Assembly (NCBI GenBank): GCA_000310025.1
Contig: FN648707.1
Span: 1,365,454 to 1,429,453 of the forward strand
Source: Ectocarpus siliculosus
Lineage: Eukaryota; Sar; Phaeophyceae; Ectocarpales; Ectocarpaceae
Length of the DNA stretch: 64,000 nt
Reading direction: 5' to 3'
Shown: one piece after another, positions 35,596 through 47,200 of the stretch
Layout of the letters: every line of letters starts with the position of its first letter
Position numbering within the stretch: position 1 is the first letter of the stretch
The notes under the pieces: model-generated
The model's database searches: none
Told to the model about the DNA's origin: nothing
The model's input: only the letters and a program-made list of their open reading frames with translations
Program-made: the position numbers and the translations under genes

Positions 35596-38500
35596 CTCAG
35601 GCCGGTGCTCGTTCAGGATCCCCTTATCTATGCAGTCCGTCCTCGACTTCTTGATGAAATCTTTCACTGGCTGGCAGATGTTGCAGGGGGTTGCCGTGCA
35701 TCTTTTCAGGTGGGATAGCTGCTCGTGGTCGGGGCGATGCGGGGCGGAGGGGAATGGGGTGAGATGGGGGTCGTGACTGCAATGAATGTACCAGCTTTTG
35801 GTATACCCTACCAATATAGGTGAGCTTCAGCAACAGCTATTTCATAGCTCTGCTGCCCGATTCCTTGATCGATTGTAGTATTGATTGGCGGGTAGACGCT
35901 GTAAATGTCGCAACTTTGTAAAGCTCAACGTTCCTAATGCATCTGAATCACCCCTAGTGCCCAGCTGCATGGCTGGCGAATCGATCAAGCGCATGATGGC
36001 CACCTGGACATTTGGAACGGTATCTACATAAGTACAAACAAGCACGTGGATTTTGTGCGTCTTGGATTGCTAGAAGCTACGTACGAAGATGGTTGCGTTG
36101 TTGCCCTCTCAGCCCTGATTTTGAATGAGTCCGATCATTCGTACTGCACGTGGTACGATTTCAGGCCGATTCGATTTCCGGGCTCACTCATGCCACCAAT
36201 GACTGCTGCGGTTCTCCATGTCATCCTAAGATTAAGAAAAAGTATCTCTATCTATCAGCCGAATAGAGGGGTTACTGAAAAATGAAGATTCTGAAAGACA
36301 AGCATCCCCATTGGCTCGGCAGATCAACAGTGAAACTGCCAACATTCAACTATGTTTCGACATCATGGGCGGGTTCTTCAGTTGAGCGACCCCCACAATG
36401 AGAAAAGTTGGGCCAAAAATTATATATCCGACGTATGTATGCGCTATATATCTTCAAGCAACGGGTCTGGGACAAGTTAAGTTAGTTGTGCAATACTATT
36501 ACGACAGTATGCATGAGTTTTTTTATCGTTTCGAACCATCGCCCGCCTAAATTGGGTTACTGCAATAGAAAGGTCAGACGGAAGTCAATTAAAACACGCT
36601 CGAACGATGGCCCTTCGTTCTGTGCCAAACGGAGTGAGTGTTGTGTGTATTTTGACCAGATTTTCTGTTGTAATGCTACTACAGCTATCGCCCATTATAT
36701 TAGACTACATAGTCAGCGCTGAATAGTCTAAAGCTATTTGTTCGTGGCGATTACATGGAAATAATCTACCTGGTGCCAGTAGTCGGTCTTGGTCTGACCT
36801 CGTGGGCAATCATTGTCAAACTACAACAGCAGAATGGATCTGGCGAGGACTACTCGCAAAATAGTTTTGCTTACAATTCTGCGCTCTTTCGTTCCCCGCA
36901 CAAAATTATCGAACTCGCCCGCATCTATTGTATTGTATGTGACGAACATGTATGTACCACAAAAAAAGAGAAACACGTTGCGATCCGCGCGGCCACTGAA
37001 TGAAAGACTCATTCTATTGTACTGGCCAACAACGTACATAGTGTGTTGATTATGGACCTGTTCGAGGATCATTTTTCATTTCTTGAGCGTGGGCCTTGCT
37101 GCAATGGCCGCAGCACAAAGTGAGCGTGTCCGCACGCGGCTGCCAAGGGGGCGAGCGTTGGCATGGGGCACGCAAGAGGGCGAGCAAAAACTGCCTTGGC
37201 AAGAGAGAGGATCCGCAGCTGCATACACGAGGATAGAACCGAACGCGAGGGATCCAAACGTAGGATGTACTCCTTTTATTATTGTGTGAAATGAATTGCC
37301 TGTCAGATCGAGTTCCAACGGAACTCTGCTCTTCCGGAAACACGAAAAAAACAATCTGTCGCATTTTTTGAGCGGAAGGCAAACAATATCACAATATTGG
37401 TGTGCAATGTATAGCGAATGCGCCCACCCCGGAAATACTCTTGCCTGCCACGCAGAGAGTTTGCAGTTCTGAACCGCACAGTCCTTCTCTGAGCAGGTGC
37501 TGAGGTGCCTCCAAAGCTTCTTCTTCTCGCGGCATCCCGGCACTAAACATGGTCCGCCATCCACCGTATGCCCGGAGCACTAATTTTGTTGGGGAAGGGG
37601 AGGCAGAGAGGAATGGAACGAAGGCGTCAACTCTCGATCAGGTCGTCTCGCCAGTAGTGCGTGCGGAGGACGAAGTATGGATGGCGCCACAGACCCCGCC
37701 CATATGTAAGGAGCTTTGACCTACAGAGTATATATATGTGTCCGGACCGGATTTAGACCCCTGCCGTAGCAAGACCGCAGCAGACTCAAACAACGGGCCT
37801 TTAAAGCAGTAGTAGTGTCCAGGGACGGTGAGAATCGAACACTACAGGCGCCGAATGAATTATACGATGAATTATCCCACCCTTCCCATGTGTGTGTTGA
37901 CCGACGTTTGAGACCGCGATGTCTAACGCGGGAGCGGCGAGTAGAGGATCGCGCGCAAAAGACATGCCAACCAGCACCACTTTGTCTCAGTTTGCACGGG
38001 CCCGACCAGTTGTCATGATCCCGTTGACGTGTACGTATCAGTCGGTTCATCGAGCCATGCGCAGTACCCAAGAGAGTGTGGAAGGGGTCCACACACAAGT
38101 GAAGACTACTTCGTCCCTCTGAAACATTGCACACCGCTGAGAAGACATGAAGAAACTCCCTGCGGCAACACAGCAGAGGAAAAAGTATCTCTTTCCTGGT
38201 ATGTATGCATACTGTACCATGCTGTTATCCATGGACAATGGTCGGACCCTGGATGGCAGAGGTATGTGATGTTGGCTGCTGTTGAAGCTACCGAGGTACT
38301 GCAGTACAAGTGCAGTAGTCTAGTAATCGCTTGCCCCCCCGTGCAGCAAATCCCGCCGCACTCTCTCTTAACAGTACATCATGCATACAGCAGTCGCCGA
38401 TAGATCACGTGATGATTTGTGCCCTCACCTTCCCTGCGTGGCGAAGCTCAAGCAGGCCCCACTGAGTGTTTTTGCAGCATACGTCCACCTTCTCGTTGGC

Positions 38501-38851
38501 ACGCTTCAGCACGGCCGCGGTCGATACGCCAGCTGCCAGCGCCGGATCCGTAAACGCGCCGCTGATTTGGGCATGTTCAGACCCGAGCGATTCGCAGCCG
38601 GCAAGTCCGTTAGCAAACGCGCTGGCCACGGCCTGATGGAGAGCCTCACCGCCGTAGTAAGGAGGTTCAGCGGGCTGTTTGTAGCCACGAAAGTTCCTCT
38701 CGAATAATTCTTTCAGCACAGGACAGCGCCCAAGGTCATGGGATACTCCCGGTGCTGCGCCCGCGGGAGGGTGAACGGGTGATGATGATGATGTGTCCAT
38801 GGCATCGGGGCGGCAGGTTGGATCCTGAGCAGCATTCACCACGCGTTCCAT
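35596..38851 (-). CDS. TAZ zinc-finger protein, unit 1 (3' incomplete)
   Basis: Minus-strand exons: 38851-38429 (ATG, 141 codons), 37579-37445 (45 codons) and 35718-35596 (41 codons), all phase 0. The first exon is polar N-terminal sequence ending in the TAZ helix WGLLELRHAGK. The second has CSGHTVDGGPCLVPGCREKK, KLWRHLSTCSEKDCAVQNCK; the third LSHLKRCTATPCNICQPVKD. The join gives three complete zinc sites with the same spacing as the CBP TAZ domain. The donor of the second intron is CAG|GCAAGA, i.e. a GC-AG intron; a GT donor six bases further (AGA|GTATTT) would break the spacing between sites 2 and 3. A consensus donor (GAG|GTAAGA) at 35595 means the gene continues, possibly into the TAZ unit at 34945, which would give a two-TAZ protein. 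Expected role: transcriptional co-regulator or adaptor. Exon 1 includes no other domain I recognise. Confidence 0.78.
37735..37885 (-). repeat. tRNA-like sequence in TAZ intron
   Basis: On the minus strand GGTGGGATAATTCATCGTAT...CGGCGCCTGTAGTGTTCGATTC TCACC has a tRNA-like A-box/B-box arrangement in about 60 bases. It is followed by GGACACTACTACTGCTTTAA and a second degenerate B-box-like GGGGTCTAAATCC. Probably a tRNA-derived repeat remnant; no acceptor stem was identified. Confidence 0.3.
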
Positions 38852-41211
38852 GTGACTTCACTTAGCTTGGGCTCCGCCACGCCTGCAATGATTGGGCAGT
38901 TGCAGTTGGTTGGTGGTTGTCCTGTGCCGGCCTCGTGATAGAGGGTAATGTGCGAGTGACCCCTCGGATATGCGATGAACCCCTCACCCTCCCCCCCTTC
39001 TCACTTGTCTCATTACAAGGTTTCGCCGCGAAAAAAATATAACCGCCAGCATTTTCACTTAAGAAAAATCGCGGCCACACCTACGCATATGTGCGCTCTA
39101 GACTAACTTGCGAAAGAAGACCCTGCCTTCAACGGCGGAGAGTGCATTCCAATAAACCCCTGCAACCTTTCCGGGGCTGTGTACATCTAGTGTATGCATC
39201 TACAAGTATACACTTCTCTGTAAAACAGTATCTACACACGCACGCTTGTATTTCTCTCTTTCTCTTGCCGCATCGCATGGACACCATGCAGCTCTAGTTT
39301 ACATGTCAATCATGCACAAGCCTCGCTGGATCCCACAGCAGTGCATCCGATGGACCCAAGATGCGTGCGGTAGGTATAGATAGCAGTAGTCCCTCACCTT
39401 CACCATGCGTCCTACAGTCAGTCTGACAACGCCAAAATCCATGGGCACGAACCATCACGCGTCTACCTCCAAAATGCCGTAACACTAGCCAACCCTGAGT
39501 CTTCGTACATGGAGATGCAGCAGCACACCTCGGAGGGCTCCAGTCCATCAAGAGGTTTGAGGTATGGCCCGACGGCACTGTTGGACGGCATCGATGCTTT
39601 GCAAAAGTCGATGGTTAATAGTGCGCTCCCATTTGCTGGCTGGGCAACATTATTTTTTTTGTTCCTAGAAACTGGAGGAGACCCTGTGCGGCTTCTGCTG
39701 CATGATTTGTTGAAAGCTCCCGATTGATCAGGGTGGGCCCTAATAATCGGTTCGTCTTTAGAGTTTACCCCCCCTGCCAATGTCGAAGCAGACAACCTTG
39801 CCCAAGGAAGGTGGGTACGGGTGCAATAAGGGTTGTGGTAATTCCGATCAGACACCCAACTCTTCTGCAAACATCCGTCATCCACGAGCCATGTCAGAAG
39901 TTATTGCTGTGAATTGCGGGTGATACCCTTGGGGATAGACTACACTGAATCCGAAGCGCAGCGAATATACGGTGGCGTCCATCCGACGTACTTGGGATTT
40001 TCTCTTGAATGGAGACGAACTGTATGAGGCCGCTCACAGCTTCACTATCTATTCTGTTGTGGGCGGGAGTTGACAGATTGCCTCTCCTGTGACCAGACCG
40101 AAACAAGCGGGACATAAAACGGGCTTCAGCGATATATCGCTCACGCAGAACAAGCAAACACGCATGCCACCCTTCGCCAGGTGCCACCGATATCGAAACA
40201 CCCACAGAGTGGCCACCAAACACGTCAAATAAGCGATCGTCCAAATAAAACGATTTCCTTCTTCTAGACACTGCTCCGGCTTGAGATCAGAACCACCGCA
40301 GCCGCCGAAAGCACCTCTGCTGCAGATCCGTCTTGGTTTGGGAAATATAACACACCGACAAGAGACAAACGGTGATGATTGCGTTGGTCCTGATATGCCT
40401 GCGTAGCGCCTGACGCGCTAAATACATGTCCGCCCACAAACAATTCAAAATGTTGCCAATTCCGTCACTTGCAGAAAGCATCAGCAACAACTGCTGGGTG
40501 CACAGATGGCTCGTTCGCTGAGCAATGTACGGTAAACAAATATCCGCCCACAATACAGTGCAACAATTTGCGAAGTCTGTCACTTGCAGAGAGTATCAGC
40601 AACAACTGCTGGGTGCACAGATGGCTCGTTCGCTGAGCAATACGGTTCACCATTCCATATTCCAACACTGACCAGTAAGCCCTTGCCCACTCACAACCTG
40701 CCAAAGCTTCTTGAAGCGTACGAACACAGCAATGCCCAAGTCCTAAACAAAACAGGCAAACAACAGAGAGCAGCCAAATCTACGGAGAAACGACTCGCCG
40801 TTAATCTCCTTTGCGGACACGGGAATAAACGTTCGAAGGGACAGACGAGGGTGAAGCAAACAAAAGAAATTACGAACACAGTAGCGACTAGGGTTTACGA
40901 GAGAGTCTGGACACGCCGAGAACACTCTCTTACATCTGCTCTGTATGAACCGCACAGCCGGGACAACCCAACGGTAACTCTTATTTTTTTTCTCTTTAAG
41001 AATCTCGCTAAAAAACCGGGCGTGATATAAACTCATCCTTTGTCCCCCCCAAAACCTCCTGCCGCTGGAGAACAAAAAAATAATGGTACGACCGGCATGG
41101 ACATGTCACGCGTGCAGCCAAATGATGCTCCACTCTCGGCAGCAAAAAAAAGCTGCACTGAAGAGCTTGCCCATCATTTTCAAAGGCGGCGTGGTGTCAA
41201 AGCGTCCGCCG
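38852..41211. other. Intergenic region with a short tandem duplication
   Basis: This lies between the start of TAZ unit 1 and the stop of the F-BAR/PH gene, both on the minus strand. Apart from the duplication at 40425-40645, no exon with matching phases or recognisable protein motif was found. The open frames up to 148 codons appear to be chance. Confidence 0.55.
40425..40645 (+). repeat. Tandem duplication, two copies of about 110 bases
   Basis: CCGCCCACAA...TTGC..A..(T/C)CGTCACTTGCAG followed by (A/G)(A/G)AG(C/T)ATCAGCAACAACTGCTGG and GTGCACAGATGGCTCGTTCG is present at about 40429-40533 and again at about 40543-40643. The minus-strand frames through it show the same repeated peptide, which explains their similarity. 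Confidence 0.8.
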
Positions 41212-44200
41212 TCACTTCTTCCCCTTCCCGCTGTCGGACACAGCTTTCATGCCCGCACGCCCCATTTCCTTTATCTCGCACACCCAATCCACCATCGCTT
41301 CTTGCGACCGCCCCCTCAGCGTGAACTTGGTCTCTTCGAAGTCCTGCAACAAGAAAACAACCGGAGACGGAAGAACGTTGACTATGATGGTGCTGCACAT
41401 GGTAAAGGGGGCGAGGGCGGGCAACATGTCCAAGAAGACTTTTCCCTCGTACAACAGGCCGTGTGGACCCGGCAGACACGATAAACTCTGCAAAGATTGC
41501 ACCGAGATTCGTCCGGTTCCAGCAGGAAATTCCCCCTCCACCCGTTCCCCATCTCTCCGGGTCTAAACGATGGCCTACCGCCACCTTCGGTGAACACGAA
41601 CTGGCGCAATACAAGAAACAATCCAAGGGCCACAACCCGGACATAACCTTTCGGAAGAGAATAAGACTGACTACAATACCCGTCGGTTCGCAGACAGCAG
41701 CAAAGGCCTGCCACCGGCAAGTATAGATCACCATGTTCCAGAACGTACTGACTGTAGGACCCGGCGCGGAGGTGTAGTTTTAAACCCAATTTCGTATTTT
41801 CTGGAAAAACGAGTCAATATTTTTCCTTCATAAAATTTATAAAGCTGGACGCTACTGCTGTATCGTGCAGCTGCCCGCTGTTGTTGGTGGTGGAGATGTG
41901 ACATTGGTGGGCCAGAACCACCAACAATTTCTCGTCTCAAAGCATCGAGGTAGCGCGTCGTGACGGGCAAGCCGCAAGATGCACGCGTTGGGCGAAAATT
42001 GCACGAAAACAACCACACGCGCGGCGGCCTCGGTAAATTCCAACATACCTTGAAGACGGTCTTGACACCCCTGGTCGGCTTTATCTCCGTGATCTCGAAC
42101 GTCGCATCGCTCTTGCCGTCCGGTTTGAAGCTCACCTTAAGTCGAGAGACCGTCAATACATACCACGTCCCGTCACCGAGTAGACCGAAACGGCACATGG
42201 ACAAACGGAAGACAAAAAAAAGTGCAACTGATGAAGTAAGCAGTATGACACCCAAACAGCAATCGGGAAAATTTGACTGTTGAGCGATTTTGTGGTCCCG
42301 TCGCAAATCAATCGATCCCTTCAAACAGCCGTCTTGGCGTCTTTCACAAGGGCAACCATGACTGGCGACGGCAAGGAGACGTCGGTGGGGCTTCGAATAG
42401 GCCGGCTGGGTCGCAAGTCGCGTCCCACGAAGCCACAAGGAGAGGGAAACCGTCACGGTGGTAGGAAATACAGACCACCGTACAGCAACAACGGACAACC
42501 GCGGGCCTGATCGTCTTGCTTGCCACAAGACGTGCCTATGTAGCGTGTCGGGTGACGTGGACACCGTAAATTAAATCGAAGGCGGATGAAATAAGTCTTG
42601 CCTATTTACTTCAACGAAGCACATGCTGTGCAGACGGCAGCGACCGAACAAGGTATGAACTTGACAAAGGTTTCGACTTTACACGCGGGGATGAGATCGA
42701 ACACAAAAGAGCGGCTACAAAGACCACTCCTTCCGCACGTTGTGTTCGGACTAGCGTGGCAAAAATAATACCTACTGTGTGCAACACCCCAAAGCCAACG
42801 AGATTTACGCACGCCCCTCCCCCCAAGGTCTCGGCATGACGGGAAAAAATCAAGACAGTATCCGCCGCAACGACATCGGTTCGTTGGGTGTTATCCTGGC
42901 GGCGACGGCGGTGTGAAAGCTGACCCCCCCGCCCCCCTCCCATCCATACCTGGCACGCGCTGAGGTCGATGGCCACCGAAGGCGGCACAGGAAGCCCGCC
43001 CGAGTCAACCCCCTTTCCGTCCTTGTGTTTCCCAAGCTCGACCGCCATGGCGCCTACCTCAGGCTTGGGCACCAGCTCGGCGAACGCCTGCAGGATGCGT
43101 AGCGGAGGGGCGGAGCAGGGGGACCGCACAGTGGTCAGGAAACCTGTGCTGCAGCATGATCACATGAGGGAGAAAAATACCAGTCCCTAAAAAAGAGTTC
43201 AGAAAGACCGTGCCGGTGTACCACGGCGATTTATTCGCCGGACAACGCCAACGCCACACCCAAGCCTCACTCATCTGCCGCATTGTAGGTAGACCCCCCC
43301 CCCCCCCCCGCTTCCCGCCTTCCAAACAATACCCCACCTCCTCTCTGAGTCCGCCTTGTGTCCGCCCGACATTAAATACCGATCTCAACATGCCACACTC
43401 TGCCCGCATCCTAAACACTCCATACCTCAGAGGTACGCGCGTTGAGCTGCTTCTTGTGGGCAGCTGTGCCCCTGGGCACGTCGAAGAGCAGCAGGTACGA
43501 GTCGTGCGTGAGGATCGCCAAGACCAGGATCCAGCGAGAGGCGATCATGGCCTTCTCCCTCCTTTCCAGCATGGTCGATCGTGCCTATCGGCGAGAGAGG
43601 TAAGGTAAGTAAATCATGAGACGGGAGAGGTACAGTACGTGTTCACGAGCGGGTGCAAGCTGTATTAAACCCTCCGTTGCTTTTGTTGCCGCCAATGGCA
43701 CGAGCGGTTCCGACAAATGCCCGAAGAACGAGGTAATGCTTCAGTGGGCGTACGTGGCGAGCAACGGAGGCATGCCTTTCGATGTCTGGCATTACAAAGA
43801 GTGGCTTGAACTGAACAGAGGCCCCCGACTTCCACTGCTAAAAGACAGACCCGATGCCTCGCATCTCTGCTAGGCCATTCCCCCACTTGTGCCCCCCACA
43901 ACCTCACGTCACAAGATGAAAACGATACCAAATTCACCGTGCCTTCGCTCCGTGTGTGCTTGGTTCAGACAGGTCGCTAGAGGCAGACAGGTCGCTAGAG
44001 GCAAACGTGCAACCGGGCAACTTCCAACTTCCTCTGATGCACCAATACTTCCAGCAGCAAATACCCGGTCATGGACAGCTTTCGATCACGGAATTCAACC
44101 CCGGAGAGCTTCAAGCTTTTGCAGCAACATCTGGCATACACGGGAAGAACAACCTCATCTTTATATATATGTTTTGTTCTCCGCCCTCCAACAATAACCC

Positions 44201-47200
44201 TATGCATACAACACGCAAGCAATTTCTCACGATGAGGGAGCTGGCCAAGGGGGACTCGAGGCCCGCCAAGAAGTCAGCAGGCATGGTCTCCGACCGCTCC
44301 ACCGAACCGCCGCCGCCGCTCGCGGTCGCCGCCGCATCCGCCGCCGCCGCCCCGGCCGGGTCGCCCTCGCTGGCTCCTCCGTTGGCGCCTCCGCCACCGG
44401 CGCCGGCGCCGTTCTCTTGCCTACACGGGTTCGAGTACCCACGTGAGCGTAGTGCAACGGAGGTGCGAAGAGCGCAAGTTGGGACGGCACGGCACGTCAA
44501 ATCACGGCACGGCAGGGTAGGGTAGGGTATGGTGCGGTAAGGTTTCGTACGGCATGGTGCATTACGGAACGGAACGGCACCGCACGGCAAGGCACGCCAC
44601 GTCACGTCACGTGAGGGCGCGGAACGGTATGGCATAGTACGGCAAAGTACGATGCGGTGCGGGGCAAGGAGTCGCATGTCTGGTACGGTACAATATGTTG
44701 CGATACGGCACCGCACGGCACAGAAATAAACGGCAGGTGTAAGCACGGTGCGGCATGACACAGGAGCACGGCATGGCCATGCATCATGTCGAGGAACCGC
44801 ACCGTATGCGTAGCACTTGGGTTCCAGGGCGGCGGCAAACCTCCTGGTCTTGAGGAAGAAGCGCCTGCCCTCGAAATCACGGCAGCAACAACCCACCTGC
44901 CGGCCAGAAGTCTCGCCGCCCCCACGCGCATTTGCTGGCGCACCTCTTGGTCGAGCAGATGTCTGTCCACGTTGATCCGGTCCAACGTGTGCACGACGGG
45001 CTCCTTCAAGGCGGGAAGATCCCGCCAGAGGGCGTCTTGGAGCTGCACCATCGCCGTTAGGCCACCTTGGATGGCCTGGAATCAAAAGAGAATCACAAGA
45101 GAAACACAAGGAAGTCGGAAGAGAAATGCAAGAGAAATAGAAGAAAGAGCGGTCGATCCCAAGCGGCGACTGCACCAGCGAGGGTCGAAACAACAACAAG
45201 TGGAGCTTTCGGCGGTGAACATTTGAGGGCCACTCGAAACGCACCGCCTGCGAAACCCATGCCCCCCCCCGTTCATACCCGACTGTAGCTTGTAGCGTAG
45301 GGTGGCAGCACGTGCTGAAGCGCGGACTGAAAACGAAGCGTCATAAGTCGACAGGAGGCCGTGCGAAGACTCGCTAACGCCGCCCACCCCGGCCAACAAC
45401 TTGTCAGCGGGTCTTCCTGGAAAACCAACCGAAAAATCCTGCCACACCATCGCCGTCTACCGTTGAGCCCGACCCCCGTTGTCGGGCCCAACGGCTGAAA
45501 ACAACGCCACCGAGCGACAACACCAGCAGCACAGTCCATAGTTTTCTCCCCTGCAACCGCTGGTATGGGCCTTGTTATCTCTCTATCTCTCCCACCCTTT
45601 CTCTATCTCTCCCGGCGCTTTCTCACTCGTCATTGAACTCACCGAGATCACTGCTGCCACTTTTCTTTCTCGGAATACTTGCTATCGTCGTTTAAAATGT
45701 AATAGAGGTCCCTGTTTAAGTTGCCCAGAAATTTCACCGCCACGTTAACGAACACCGACACTATTCAACCAGCACTAAATAGGGACCTCTGCTGCTGAAC
45801 TTCGAATGGTACCTACAGTTAATTAGATCGCGTGACTCCCGCACCTTTCTCCTCTCCACTTCGATGTCCTTCATCCGCCCGAACAGGTCGCCGAGCTTCG
45901 CGCTAACCCCTTTCCACACCCTCGCCTGCTGAGTCACCGCCACACGGTAGTTCATGTCCGCCAGCCAGACATCCGACCCCGCAACGTCTGGACGGAGGGC
46001 ATACGAAAAACACAACACAAGCGTGTACCGCTGAACCAGATTTTACCGGCAAAATCCTTGGGCGTGGGGCGTGAACCCACTTCCGTTCGCTGAAGAAAGG
46101 GGGTCTCCGCGCTGCCTCATTTACTGTTTCTCGCCCTTGAACGTTGGCTACAGTATGGATGCATCTCAGGTGGCACGGATCACGTTCCCTTGTTCGGGAA
46201 CCAAAAACACACACGTAGGAGGCGCAACTTCAACGACGAGGAGGGACACGGCGGAGGATTTCTCGGCAGGGAGGGCCTCCCTTCACCTTCGGCAATGCAC
46301 GCTCTCTGAGACAATCGAGAGAGGAGGAAGTGAGACAACCAGGTTAACGCCCAATGCACTCACCCCTCAAAGTCAGCGGTGCGGTCGCGCGTGCGGGAGA
46401 CGCCTCTCTGCCGAGACTCGCCGTCACAACTTCTTGGTAGCTGCAGAAGAGGCATTATCATGCGGTACGCCGTTGGGGAGCGCGGGCGAGGAAACGAGGA
46501 TGCACAGAATCGCACTTCTGTCTGGGAAGCACTGCGTAGCGTGGAGCACACAGATTCAATCTCGTCCAGAAGTGTTGTCGGAACACAGCAACAGCAGTGA
46601 CTTTCAAAACCGTTGACAACAAAGACGATCTTGTCGGCGAAGTCGACCCAGGTATTTCGAGCGCAGGACCATAATGACTCGACATTGCGCCCCATAACTT
46701 TGTGCGTGGCAACCAAACCTTTTTAGGAAGACAGGGGTCTTTGTGACACCACCACCCCACCCCAACAAGCCCACACGCCTCCTACAACAACTTGCGTCGT
46801 ACAAATCAAGGCCCACCCACTCCCTCCTCTGCGCCAAGCGCAGCACAACACGCAGCACCACACCAAACGCAATCCCATCCCGTCCCTGCTGCTGTCCCTG
46901 TCCCGACCCACTCACCGTCCGTAGGCCTTGGCTGAGTTCATCTCTGCCGAGTGCATCAGGCGAAGGCACGCCGTGCCCTGGCCCACCATCTCGGCGAACC
47001 GGTCGTCCAGCTTCTTGACCATCGCGTTCAGCTGCTTGTCGATCACCGTAACGTGTGCCTCTTGGCACATGTCGATCGTTCTGCACGTGAGTTCCGGCAA
47101 CGCAGCACACCGAAACGTGTCCAACACCAGGTTGGGATGGCGTCGTAAGGCTATCAGGGTGTATGAGATAAACTTCGCTCGACAGCAGTAGCGCGACACA

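Noticed and set aside
44111-45244. 377-codon minus-strand frame spanning the 44-45 kb region
   Set aside because: It reads through two real exons of the F-BAR/PH gene and the degenerate CGGCAC repeat between them; splice signals and phases show the exons are separate and only partly in this frame.
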